A stretch of 64,000 nucleotides of DNA from Bradyrhizobium sp. CB82 (GTDB taxonomy: Bacteria; Pseudomonadota; Alphaproteobacteria; Rhizobiales; Xanthobacteraceae), in NCBI RefSeq assembly GCF_029714405.1, contig NZ_CP121650.1, positions 2,175,001 through 2,239,000 of the forward strand, read 5' to 3'. Positions 35,782 through 44,564 of this stretch are shown here, one piece after another. How positions within the stretch are numbered: the first letter of the stretch is position 1; every line of letters begins with the position of its first letter. A model generated the notes under the pieces. The model did not search any database. It saw only the letters and a list, made by a program, of their open reading frames with translations, and was not told the origin of the DNA. The translations under genes and the position numbers were made by a program.

Positions 35782-37241
35782 CCTCTCCCCTTCGACACCT
35801 GACGGAAGCCGGCTTCCTCGGAAAATTCTACATCGACGGAGAATGGCGGAAGCCGATCGGATCAGTCGCGGCAGCAGCAACCGTCGTCAATCCGGCGACG
35901 GAGCAGCCGATCGCCGAGGTTACGCTCGGCGATGACGATGACGTGGACTGCGCCATAGCAGCTGCCAGACGAGCCTTCGTCGGCTGGTCCATGACACTGC
36001 CTGCTGACAGGGCGGCGCTGCTCGACCGGGTTCATGGTTTGCTCCTCCAGCGGCTGGAGTTGTTCGCGCAGGTCCTCACGTGCGAGATGGGAGCTGCCAT
36101 CACCTATGCGCGCCGAGCCCAGGTACCGCTGGCCGCCGAACATATCCGTGTCGCACGCGACAATCTCGCGAACTATCCGTTCGTCACCCCACGCGGCAGC
36201 ACCGCGATCATGCGAGAGGCGATTGGGGTCTGCGGTCTCATCACCCCCTGGAACTGGCCTCTCTACCAGATCACAGCCAAGGTCGGCCCCGCGCTCGCGG
36301 CTGGTTGCACGGTGGTGTTGAAGCCGAGCGAATTATCGCCGCTGAGCGCCTTGCTATTCGCTGAGGTAATGGACGATGCCGGTTGTCCGCCAGGCGTCTT
36401 TAACCTCGTCAATGGAACAGGTCCGATCGTCGGCGCTCGTCTGGCGTCGCATCCGCAGGTGGACATGATCTCGATCACCGGCTCGACCCGGGCCGGCGTT
36501 CTCGTCGCGCAGGCCGCGGCGCCCACCGTCAAGCGCGTCGCCCAGGAGCTCGGCGGCAAGTCGCCGAACATTATTTTGCCGGATGCCGATCTGAGCCGTG
36601 CTGTTCCGCTCGGCGTCGGCGCAGCCTTCCGCAATCTCGGCCAATCCTGCAGCGCACCGACGCGCATGCTTGTGTCCCGCTCACAGGTGGAGGAGGTCGA
36701 GATCCTGGCGGCGGTCGCCGCTTCTGAATTGGTGGTCGGCGATCCCCTTGCGGAAAGCACGACCCATGGCCCGATCGCCAACCGGCCGCAGTTCGAGCGC
36801 GTGCAGACCATGATCGATGTCGGTCTGAAGGAAGGCGCCAAGCTCGTCATCGGCGGGCCGGGGCGGCCTGACGACCTTCAGATTGGCCTCTATGCACGGC
36901 CGACGATCTTCTCCAACGTCCGTCGCGACATGAGAATCGCGCAGGAGGAGATTTTCGGCCCGGTGCTGTCGATCGTTCCCTACGACACCGTGGAGGAGGC
37001 GATCGCGATCGCCAACGACACCGTCTACGGCCTTGGCGCTCATGTACAAGGCACCGACATGGAGACGGTACGGGCGGTCGCCCTTCAAATCCAGTCGGGT
37101 CAAGTGCATCTCAACCATCCCGACTGGGACCCCAACGCACCTTTTGGCGGCTACAAGCGCTCCGGCAACGGCCGGGAATACGGCATAGAGGGCATGGAGG
37201 AGTATCTCGAGACCAAGGCCGTCGTCGGATTTTACAGATGA
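35778..37241 (+). CDS. NAD-dependent aldehyde dehydrogenase
   Basis: A full-length 487-residue enzyme with LITPWNWPLYQITAKVGPALAAGCTVVLKPSE, the catalytic Glu in QELGGKSPN, the catalytic Cys in NLGQSCSAPTRM, EEIFGPVLSI and the C-terminal PFGGYKRSGNGREYG. ATG 35778 overlaps the stop of an oxidase relic. It probably oxidises acetaldehyde from the D-threonine aldolase-like enzyme, or an aldehyde made by the lost oxidase. Substrate specificity cannot be read from sequence. Confidence 0.88.
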   Translation: MTSPLRHLTEAGFLGKFYIDGEWRKPIGSVAAAATVVNPATEQPIAEVTLGDDDDVDCAIAAARRAFVGWSMTLPADRAALLDRVHGLLLQRLELFAQVLTCEMGAAITYARRAQVPLAAEHIRVARDNLANYPFVTPRGSTAIMREAIGVCGLITPWNWPLYQITAKVGPALAAGCTVVLKPSELSPLSALLFAEVMDDAGCPPGVFNLVNGTGPIVGARLASHPQVDMISITGSTRAGVLVAQAAAPTVKRVAQELGGKSPNIILPDADLSRAVPLGVGAAFRNLGQSCSAPTRMLVSRSQVEEVEILAAVAASELVVGDPLAESTTHGPIANRPQFERVQTMIDVGLKEGAKLVIGGPGRPDDLQIGLYARPTIFSNVRRDMRIAQEEIFGPVLSIVPYDTVEEAIAIANDTVYGLGAHVQGTDMETVRAVALQIQSGQVHLNHPDWDPNAPFGGYKRSGNGREYGIEGMEEYLETKAVVGFYR

Positions 37242-37623
37242 ACGCTGCGGCAACATCTGCTTAGCACCGCACGAAAACTGTTGATGCGGTCTGCGCCGTG
37301 ATCGGCCGGTCACTTGACGATGTGCCTTCACCCCGAAGAACGTTCCTGCCGGATCAAAGCTCGGAACTATCAAGCCTTGCGCCATCACGCTTCATTAAAT
37401 TTTGCGCTTCGTTGGAGCCAAGCGGCAGCGGGATGCGTAGCTGCGCCGAATGAGGCTTCCGATGCTGGCTGAACTGACTGCCAATACCCGCGAAACGTCG
37501 TGCTGGGTTTTGCGGTAGGTCGGGGGCCTTCTGCTGGATGACCATGCATTGCAGCACATTCTGCCAGATGCCCGCGGCTATGCTCGGCTTAGTTAGTAAG
37601 CCAGATGGATAGGAGCCAAGAAC
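37242..37623. other. Gap with no gene, promoter region for the HAD gene
   Basis: A 380-nt non-coding stretch. I see no gene and no clear terminator. The only defined structure is the inverted repeat at 37586-37602, listed separately. Confidence 0.45.
37586..37602. promoter_or_regulatory. Inverted repeat upstream of the HAD gene
   Basis: GGCTTA-N5-TAAGCC is perfect and lies 22 nt before ATG 37624. The position suits an operator or a 5' hairpin; the protein that would bind is unknown. Confidence 0.3.
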
Positions 37624-38292
37624 ATGGGGCGCTTCCGGCCGAAATACGTGACGTTTGATTGCCACGGCACACTGATCAATTTCCAAATGGCGGAAGCCGC
37701 ACGGAATCTGTTCGGACATCTTCTGGACAGAACGCGCATGGACGAATTCATCAGAAACTTCCAGGCCTACCGTATCGATGAGGTGTTACAGGACTGGAAG
37801 CCCTATGCCGATGTCGTTCACAACGCACTTGAGCGCGCCTGCCGCCGCAACAACATCCCGTTCCGCGCCGAAGAGGCCGAAACGATCTACGGACGCATTC
37901 CGACCTGGGGGCCGCATCCGGACGTACCCGAGGGCTTAGCTAAACTTGCCAGGGAAGTTCCGTTGGTCATCCTTTCGAACTCGATGAAGGCTCAAATTCC
38001 GTCGAATGTGGCAAAGCTCGGCGCGCCATTTCACGCGGTCTACACCGCTGAAGAAGCGGGGGCCTATAAGCCGCACTTCAAGGCGTTCGAATATATGTTC
38101 GACATACTGGGATGCGGCCCAGAGGACGTAACGCACGTTTCCTCGTCTTTCCGTCACGACCTGATGTCTGCCTATGATCTGGGTATCAAGAGCAAAGTCT
38201 GGGTCAATCGGCGCCATGAGCCGGCCAACCCCTACTACGAGTACGCCGAAATCGGCGATCTGACGCAGCTGCCAGGCGTTTTCGGGCTCTGA
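37624..38292 (+). CDS. HAD-superfamily hydrolase, paralogue of 17961-18650
   Basis: The protein has 222 residues. The nucleophile motif is VTFDCHGTL (Tyr of the paralogue replaced by His), motif II is VILSNS, the conserved Lys lies in AGAYKPHF, and THVSSSFRHDLMSAYDLGIKSKVWVNRRHEPANP follows. The whole length aligns with the HAD protein at 17961. It opens the second kinase/aminotransferase/oxidase group. Dehalogenase or phosphatase activity is possible. Confidence 0.86.
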   Translation: MGRFRPKYVTFDCHGTLINFQMAEAARNLFGHLLDRTRMDEFIRNFQAYRIDEVLQDWKPYADVVHNALERACRRNNIPFRAEEAETIYGRIPTWGPHPDVPEGLAKLAREVPLVILSNSMKAQIPSNVAKLGAPFHAVYTAEEAGAYKPHFKAFEYMFDILGCGPEDVTHVSSSFRHDLMSAYDLGIKSKVWVNRRHEPANPYYEYAEIGDLTQLPGVFGL

Positions 38293-38407
38293 TGGCGCAA
38301 ACGGATCGTGGCCTTGCGGAGCACCTTGTCCATTCTTGCGCGAGCTGCCGCCGAAAGCCGCTTTCAAGACCAGGCATAGCGAGGCTTCACGATTGGAGCG
38401 CTCCACC

Positions 38408-39586
38408 ATGCGCAGCATGAAGAACACGATCTTCAACAGGCCAGGACTTCTCGCATTGGATGCTCATAGTGATCTGGTGCCCGATGGACAACTAGGTCCG
38501 TACACCGGACCGGTGGCTGCGAGAGCAGGCCATCTTTCTTGCGCGTCAGCGTCAACCGAAACCTATTTTCGCGCGGCTGCCGCAGTCCTGGCCGTGCGCT
38601 CCGAATCCTCGGAACCGGACATCTCGGCGGCACTGCTGAAGCGTCACTACGGAGTGACTGGCGCGATCGCGACCTTGTCCTCAGAGGTCGAGCGCACCGT
38701 TGAGGTCGAGCTCCTGGACGGCCGCCGGTGCATCCTGAAGACGTCGACCAGACCGGAGGCGTTCGACAGCTTTCGTTTTCAGACCTCGGCCATGGCAGGC
38801 TTGCAGGGTGCTGCAGGCTTCGTTGCACCCGCAGTGCTGCGCACGAGCAGCGTCGCATTGATGTTTGAGGAAGAGGGGATATGCGGGTACCTGCAAACCC
38901 GGATCGAGGGCATTCCGCTGCACCAGGTGGTGCCCACTCCCGAGCTGCTCTTTCGGACTGGCCGCGCCCTCGCTCGGCTTGATTTGGCGCTTGCGCAAGT
39001 CAACGTGCTTGCAGCCCATCGGCCCGTTCTTTGGCATGTCGGGTGCTGGTCGCGGCTGATGGAACTAGAGCAGTACCTACCAAGCGGGAGCGTTGCCGAT
39101 AGCGTTCGCGCCGCCATGGCGGAGTATCTGGAGTTTGTTGAGCCACAAATCTCCAACGTCGTCTGGCAGGTCACTCATAACGATCCCAGCCCGTTCAATA
39201 CGATTGTGACTGGCCAGGGACTGGGCTTCATCGATTTTGGTGATGGCTGCTGGAGCCCCAGGATCCAGGATCTGGCGATCGCGGCAAGTCACGTCGTGAC
39301 GGATCCGACGCTGGCATTGGGGGGCGCCGAACATCTCATTGCGGGCTATGCTTCTGTCATTCCGCTTTCGAGGCTGGAAGCAAGACTCCTGGTCGGACTG
39401 ATGCGGGCGCGACAAAGCGCATTGATCCTGGTCAACTACTGGCGCGCCCACCTTTTTCCGGCCGACGCTCAGTACATCAAAAAGAACGTCGCGCGTGCCG
39501 AGCGCGGCCTTTCTATCCTAACGCCTCTTGATGTCACCTCGGCCAAGGCGGCAGTCCTGGCGGCTGTGTCGTCGTCCTTGCCGTAA
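38408..39586 (+). CDS. APH-fold small-molecule kinase (hydroxylysine-kinase-like)
   Basis: The protein has 392 residues. The kinase core is clear: LLDGRRCILKTST (ATP lysine), catalytic VTHNDPSPFNTIV, and metal-binding FIDFGDGCWSPRIQDLAIAAS. It precedes a class III PLP enzyme. In eukaryotes and some bacteria such kinases (hydroxylysine kinase) pair with class III PLP phospho-lyases of the AGXT2L type. That pairing suggests phosphorylation of a hydroxy-amino acid or amino alcohol, then elimination. Specificity is inferred. Confidence 0.75.
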   Translation: MRSMKNTIFNRPGLLALDAHSDLVPDGQLGPYTGPVAARAGHLSCASASTETYFRAAAAVLAVRSESSEPDISAALLKRHYGVTGAIATLSSEVERTVEVELLDGRRCILKTSTRPEAFDSFRFQTSAMAGLQGAAGFVAPAVLRTSSVALMFEEEGICGYLQTRIEGIPLHQVVPTPELLFRTGRALARLDLALAQVNVLAAHRPVLWHVGCWSRLMELEQYLPSGSVADSVRAAMAEYLEFVEPQISNVVWQVTHNDPSPFNTIVTGQGLGFIDFGDGCWSPRIQDLAIAASHVVTDPTLALGGAEHLIAGYASVIPLSRLEARLLVGLMRARQSALILVNYWRAHLFPADAQYIKKNVARAERGLSILTPLDVTSAKAAVLAAVSSSLP

Positions 39587-39666
39587 CGCCGTTTGGGTTC
39601 GTTCGATCGACAGGGTCGTAAAAATTGCGAAGTGATCAGGGTACTCTTTCAAAGAGGCAGCAGCTC

Positions 39667-41001
39667 ATGTCCACGGATCTCATGCCCAATCGTTACAGGC
39701 CCGGCGAATCCGACCTTCCCAGGCGCGAATCCGAGCTCATTGCTCGTCGTGACAAAGTTCTGGGCGCTTCTTATCGGCTCCAGTACCGCCGGCCCGTGCA
39801 CTTCGTTCGCGGCGAAGGTATGTGGTTGTACGATCCGGACGGGCGGGCTCATCTCGACTTCTACAATAACGTGCCGTGTCTCGGCCATTGCCACCCGGAA
39901 GTAAATGCCGCAACGGCGGAGCAGGCGGGCCAAATAAGCGCCAACACGCGCTATCTCGAGCCAAAGCTTGTCGACTATGCCGAGCGGCTCGTCGGTACTT
40001 TCCCAAACGAGCTCGACCGCGTGGTGTTTACCTGCACGGGGAGTGAATCCAACGATCTGGCGCTTCGCATTGCGCGATGTGCGAGCGGCAATGAAGGCGT
40101 GATCGTTTCCACTTATGCCTATCACGGCACGAGTGCTGCAACGGCCGCGGTTTCGCCGAACCTGGGCGACGCAGTCAAGCTCAGCCCATTCGTGCGGATG
40201 GTGTCCCTACCCGGGCCGGCGGGCATACCGGAAGCCCAGGCTGCGGACTATTTCGAGACACAGATTCGTTCAGCCATGATGGATCTGAACCGTCGTGGTA
40301 TCGGCGTTGCGGCCCTGCTCATCGACAGCATTTTTTCCAGCGATGGCGTATGGGTAAATCCTCCTGGCTTCATCGCGAGCGGAGTTGCTGCGGTGCAGGA
40401 GGCTGGTGGTCTCGTCATTGCCGACGAAGTTCAACCAGGCTTCGGACGAACTGGCGCCTGTATGTGGGGCTTCGAGCGCCATGGGATCATTCCGGATCTT
40501 GTTACTCTGGGCAAGCCGATGGGCAACGGATTTCCGATTGGCGCTGTCGTTGGTCGCAGAGCATGGATGGACCAATTTGGTGCCACCTCGCGCTACTCGA
40601 ACACATTCGCTGGAAACACAGTCGGAATAGCAACAGCGAACGCCGTGTTAACGATCCTGCAGCGCGACCAAATCCCGCAAAAGGCGCTTGCGACGAGCCA
40701 GCGCCTCCGCGCCGGACTCGAGAAGCTTGCAACGCAACGTTATGAGGTTCGCGCCATCCGAAATGCCGGTCTATTCTTTGGCGTCGACATAGGGTCTGGG
40801 GGAACCCCGGCGGCAGGTCGTCGTGCGATGGCTTTGGACCTGGTCAACGCAATGCGGGATGACGGCGTGCTTATCAGCACGACCGGAGCCAATGAAGATA
40901 CGCTTAAAGTGCGCCCTCCGCTCGTATGTCAAGCCGAGCATGTTGACCTCTTCCTAGCAACCATGGAGCGCGCGCTCATCATATCGCAGGCTAGATCGTA
41001 G
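39667..41001 (+). CDS. Class III PLP enzyme, aminotransferase or phospho-lyase (AGXT2L-like)
   Basis: The product is 444 residues. The N-terminal FVRGEGMWLYDPDGRAHLDFYNNVPCLGHCHPEV is characteristic of the alanine-glyoxylate aminotransferase 2-like group. It also has TCTGSESNDLALRIAR, YAYHGTSAATAAVSP, ADEVQPGFGRTG and the PLP lysine in LGKPMGNGFPIGAVV. Members of this group include ethanolamine-phosphate and phosphohydroxylysine phospho-lyases. The kinase gene directly upstream supports a phospho-lyase role. Ordinary transamination is the alternative. Confidence 0.8.
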   Translation: MSTDLMPNRYRPGESDLPRRESELIARRDKVLGASYRLQYRRPVHFVRGEGMWLYDPDGRAHLDFYNNVPCLGHCHPEVNAATAEQAGQISANTRYLEPKLVDYAERLVGTFPNELDRVVFTCTGSESNDLALRIARCASGNEGVIVSTYAYHGTSAATAAVSPNLGDAVKLSPFVRMVSLPGPAGIPEAQAADYFETQIRSAMMDLNRRGIGVAALLIDSIFSSDGVWVNPPGFIASGVAAVQEAGGLVIADEVQPGFGRTGACMWGFERHGIIPDLVTLGKPMGNGFPIGAVVGRRAWMDQFGATSRYSNTFAGNTVGIATANAVLTILQRDQIPQKALATSQRLRAGLEKLATQRYEVRAIRNAGLFFGVDIGSGGTPAAGRRAMALDLVNAMRDDGVLISTTGANEDTLKVRPPLVCQAEHVDLFLATMERALIISQARS

Positions 41002-41390
41002 ATGTCATCGGGGCAGCACCCGGGTGCGAGCTGCGGCGGGTATGAGCCGCCCTCTATCGATGTCGTCGGTAGCAACGACCCATGAGGTCGGCCGCCGAGA
41101 GAGGCTATCACAGCGAATTGCTGACAGTCAGTTCAGGCGAGGGTGCGCTCGCCCGGGACAAAGCGGACGAGGCCCATGAGTGCGATCCGACGGACGAGCA
41201 GGCCGCGCCGCCATGCGCCGAACTCGAGCTCGGTCGGGCTTGAGCAGCATCGTTCAATCAAGCGGTCAAAAACCCGTACATCTTGCGAAGTCCGAGATGA
41301 TTTCAGCACATTCTATCGCGCGCACGATGCGATGAAGGGGCTGATCGGAACTTTGCTTCCGCATTCCTGGCAGCCGAGGTTCGTTGAAAC
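41002..41390. other. Gap with no recognisable gene
   Basis: About 390 nt before the DadA-like gene. Several short open frames occur on both strands but none resembles a known family. Nothing else stands out. Confidence 0.45.
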
Positions 41391-42713
41391 ATGTCGCCCC
41401 ACGTCGAGCGCATTCACAGCGATGAGCGCCTCCCCGCCGAGGCCGACGTCGTCGTCGTCGGCGGCGGCATCCTCGGCTCTACAGCCGCCTATTACCTGGC
41501 GAAGCGCGGCCTCTCCGTGGCGCTGCTCGAGAAGGGCCACGTTGCCTGTGAGCAATCGAGCCGAAACTGGGGTTGGTGCCGCCAGCAGAACCGCGATCGC
41601 CGCGAACTGCCGCTCTCGGTGATCTCCATGCGGCTGTGGGACGAGCTCACGCGCGATATCAATCGGGACCTCGGATTTCGGCGCTGCGGCCTCGTCTATG
41701 CGACCCACGACGAGGCTGTGCTCGCCGACTGGGAAAAGTGGCGCGAGGTCGCCAGGGAGTACGACGTCGACACCCGCGTGCTGAGCCGGGCGGAGGTGGC
41801 CGAGCGCGTCCCCGAAGCGCGCGACAAATGGGTCGGGGGGACCTATTCGGAGCGGGACGGCAAGGCCGAACCTGCGCTCGCCGCGCCGGCTATCGCCGAT
41901 GCGGCCAGAGTGCTGGGCGCTACGATCCATCAGGGATGCGCTGCGCGTGGGCTCGACCTGGCCAATGGCAAGATCGCGGGCGTGCACACAGAGAAGGGCT
42001 ACATCAGAACCAGCGCGGTGTTGTGCGCCGCCGGCGCCTGGTCCTCGCGCTTCCTTCGGCCGCTCGGGATCAGTTTCCCCCAAGCGAGCATCCGGCAGAC
42101 CGCGCTGCGTTCCACCCCCACAATCAATATCGGCGAGGCGGTCTCGACACCCTACTGCACGATCACGCGCCGACTGGACGGCAGCTACACGCTTGCGATC
42201 AGCGGCAAGGCGAACCTCGAAATCACGCCCCAGGCTCTCCGGTATAGCCGGGAATTCATGCCGCAGTTCTTGCGTCGCCTGAAGAACGTCAGGCTCGGCA
42301 TCGGCCAGTCGTTCGTTTCGGGGCCGGATTCATTGCCCGCGCTGCTGACCAACGACGATCGGATCTTCGAACAGAATCGCGTGTTGGATCCTGCGCCCTT
42401 GAAATGGCTGATGAGCCAAGTGGTGGAGAGCGTCCGGAAAACCTTCCCCCAACTCGGCGAAATAGAGATCGATAGCGCCTGGGGCGGCTTCGTCGATTGC
42501 ACGCCGGACGCAGTGCCCGTGGTGTCGCAGGTGGAGGCGGTGAAAGGCCTGGTCCTTGCGGCAGGCTGCTCGGGTCACGGCTTCGGTTTGGGCCCGGGGC
42601 TCGGCTATCTGGCCGCAGAGCTCGTCGTAAACGACACGCCTTGCGTCGATCCCACACCATTCCGGCTGTCGCGTCTGGTCGACGGCTCGAAGCTGGACAT
42701 CGCCGCCATCTGA
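41391..42713 (+). CDS. FAD-dependent oxidoreductase (DadA/sarcosine oxidase beta-like)
   Basis: An intact 440-residue enzyme. The Rossmann motif is ADVVVVGGGILGSTAAYYLAKRG, then LEKGHVACEQSSRNWGWCRQQNRDRRELPL. The C-terminal flavin block is GLVLAAGCSGHGFGLGPGLGYLAAELV. It is the intact counterpart of the broken copy at 20935-21262. It likely oxidises an N-methylated or D-amino acid. A terminator follows at 42933. Confidence 0.87.
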   Translation: MSPHVERIHSDERLPAEADVVVVGGGILGSTAAYYLAKRGLSVALLEKGHVACEQSSRNWGWCRQQNRDRRELPLSVISMRLWDELTRDINRDLGFRRCGLVYATHDEAVLADWEKWREVAREYDVDTRVLSRAEVAERVPEARDKWVGGTYSERDGKAEPALAAPAIADAARVLGATIHQGCAARGLDLANGKIAGVHTEKGYIRTSAVLCAAGAWSSRFLRPLGISFPQASIRQTALRSTPTINIGEAVSTPYCTITRRLDGSYTLAISGKANLEITPQALRYSREFMPQFLRRLKNVRLGIGQSFVSGPDSLPALLTNDDRIFEQNRVLDPAPLKWLMSQVVESVRKTFPQLGEIEIDSAWGGFVDCTPDAVPVVSQVEAVKGLVLAAGCSGHGFGLGPGLGYLAAELVVNDTPCVDPTPFRLSRLVDGSKLDIAAI

Positions 42714-42932
42714 AGATCGAGCCGGAAGTCAGGCCCGACGCGCACCGTGGCGAGCAAAGGATTCGGAGCTGTGCTCGAAGATCCCCATCTGCGTGCGGGG
42801 CTTAATGTCCATGGCGGACGGCTAACTTCAAGGCCCGTGGCCGAAAGTCCCGGCCTGCCATGGTCACCGATCGAACAGATCGCGGCCTGATCGCGATTTA
42901 GCAGTCCCTAAAGGGCGTTTCCTCCCCAACTT

Positions 42933-42962
42933 GAGCCACTCCTTCGGAGTGGCTCTTTCTTT
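42933..42962 (+). terminator. Rho-independent terminator
   Basis: A 10-bp perfect stem GAGCCACTCC / GGAGTGGCTC with a 3-nt loop (TTC) is followed by TTTCTTT. It lies 220 nt after the DadA-like stop, the typical layout of an intrinsic terminator ending the 33.5-42.7 kb group. Confidence 0.9.
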
Positions 42963-43055
42963 ATGGACAAGACGATTTGGCTGATCGAGGTGACTCGGCC
43001 GAAGATGCGCCGTTTGGGCCTAGACGAAAGCATCGCCAGCTCGCCGGCCGATGGT

Positions 43056-43410
43056 TCAACGGGCAGACTTCTCTCCCAACGGAAGAACGACCGCGCCGGC
43101 GTTCATGATGTCCGCCGGATCAAAGGCGGTCTTGATCCGCCGCATCGCCGCGATACGCCCGACATCGCCGTACCGCTCCAGAAGGTGCTTCTTGAAACGG
43201 CCGACGCCGTGCTCTGCGCTGAACGTGCCGCCGAGCGCCGCGGCCGTGTCGTAGAGTTGCAGCGATAGGCTGCCTTCGATCCGCTTGGTGAACTCCAGCC
43301 GGTCGACGCCGGCAGGAACGAGCACGTTGTAGTGCAGATTGCCGTCGCCGACATGGCCGTAGACGGACAGCTCAAGGTCGGCGTCCGCGGCGCCTCCGAA
43401 GAAAAGAATG
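43056..43410 (-). pseudogene. C-terminal relic of a GlcD-type FAD-linked oxidase
   Basis: Reading on the minus strand from about 43410: SVYGHVGDGNLHYNVL, then GTFSAEHGVGRFKKHLL and KTAFDPADIMNAGAVV. These are the conserved C-terminal blocks of glycolate oxidase GlcD/D-lactate dehydrogenase. The upstream ~350 residues, including the FAD-binding domain, are missing. The preceding sequence runs into the end of the LysR gene. This is a truncated relic. Confidence 0.75.
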
Positions 43411-43481
43411 CCGAAACGAGGGAATTGTCGGCAGTTTGCGCCGCTGCACCGCGTCGAACAGCTTCATCAGCAAAGGCTCCA

Positions 43482-44462
43482 CTACGACAGCAAATCGCGT
43501 CTCCTTCGCTGCTTTGGTCGACCGGAACGATGCAGGCCGCGCACGTCCTGCTGTTGAAAAAGCTCCCCGCATACGTCACGCAACCATTGGCTCGCCGGGT
43601 CGTGATGGAAGCGGGCGTGCCAATATTGTTTGACCGTAAAGCCGGCGATCGCCAGCGGGCAATCGAGCACGCGCAGTCCGTAATAGTGAGCCAACGTTTC
43701 GCCGATGTGCCTTGGCAGGGTGGCGATCAGGTCGGTCGTTCCGACGATTGCGGGTAACCCCAGAAAGCCGGGGAGCTCGAGCGCAACATCGAGGATGATC
43801 TGCTGTTCCTTTAGCGCCTCCGCGAGCAGCTGATGTCCGGTGCCGGAGCGAATGAGGACGTGCGCCTCGCGTCTGAAATCCTTGGCGGTGATGCGTTCAC
43901 GGATGCGGGCATGGTTTGCGTTCGCCAGGCAGACCCAATCTTGCGGAAACAGGGCCTGTTGGAAGTGTCCGGCGTCGAGATCCGAGATGTAGCCGAGCGC
44001 CAGATCGGCCTCGCCGGATTGCAGCATTCGTGAGGTGTCGGCGCCGATCTGTGTCGCCTCGATGCGGATGCCCGGCGCAACGCGGCGAACGTGGGCGAGT
44101 ATGGCGGGAAGCAGCGTGATGTGGCTCGCATCCGTCATGCAGATGACGAAGCGGCGCTTTGCAGTCGCCGGATCAAACGCAGGGCGAAGCTCCGCCAGAC
44201 GTCGCAGCATCTCCAACGCCTGCCGCGCCGTGCCGATGAGAGCCTCGGCGCGCGGGGTCGGCAGCATTCCTTGCGCCGACCGGATGAAGAGCGGATCGTC
44301 CAACTCCTTTCGCAGGCGCGCCAGCCAGATGGAAATGGTCGGCTGGCTTTGACCGAGCTTCTCGGCGGCCTTGGTGACGCTACCCGTGGAGAACAACGCG
44401 TCAAACAGCCGGAGTAGGCGCGGCTCCAAAAGGTTCGTCTCGGACGGGTCCTGGTGCTTCAT
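43482..44462 (-). CDS. LysR-family transcriptional regulator
   Basis: The protein has 326 residues. The N-terminal helix-turn-helix is RLLRLFDALFSTGSVTKAAEKLGQSQPTISIWLARLRKEL, followed by a periplasmic-binding-protein-like effector domain. It is divergent from the operon beginning at 44565 with a 102-nt gap, the normal arrangement for LysR control of the adjacent operon. The C-terminal end reads into a region shared with the GlcD relic, so the last residues may be non-native. Confidence 0.88.
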   Translation of the reverse strand: MKHQDPSETNLLEPRLLRLFDALFSTGSVTKAAEKLGQSQPTISIWLARLRKELDDPLFIRSAQGMLPTPRAEALIGTARQALEMLRRLAELRPAFDPATAKRRFVICMTDASHITLLPAILAHVRRVAPGIRIEATQIGADTSRMLQSGEADLALGYISDLDAGHFQQALFPQDWVCLANANHARIRERITAKDFRREAHVLIRSGTGHQLLAEALKEQQIILDVALELPGFLGLPAIVGTTDLIATLPRHIGETLAHYYGLRVLDCPLAIAGFTVKQYWHARFHHDPASQWLRDVCGELFQQQDVRGLHRSGRPKQRRRRDLLS

Positions 44463-44486
44463 TGCGATCTGTAATAATGGTTATAA

Positions 44487-44502
44487 GGATCATAGCATAT
44501 CC
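44487..44502. promoter_or_regulatory. Candidate LysR-type operator between divergent genes
   Basis: GGAT-N8-ATCC forms an interrupted dyad in the short AT-rich gap between the LysR gene and the 44565 operon. A second small dyad (ATAA-TGG-TTAT) lies just upstream at about 44475-44485. Position and symmetry fit a LysR box, but no footprint is known. Confidence 0.4.
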
Positions 44503-44564
44503 AAATACTACGCAACCTGCTAGCACGCTTCCAACGCCAAAATCGGCGAGGGAGAGGCGTTCGG

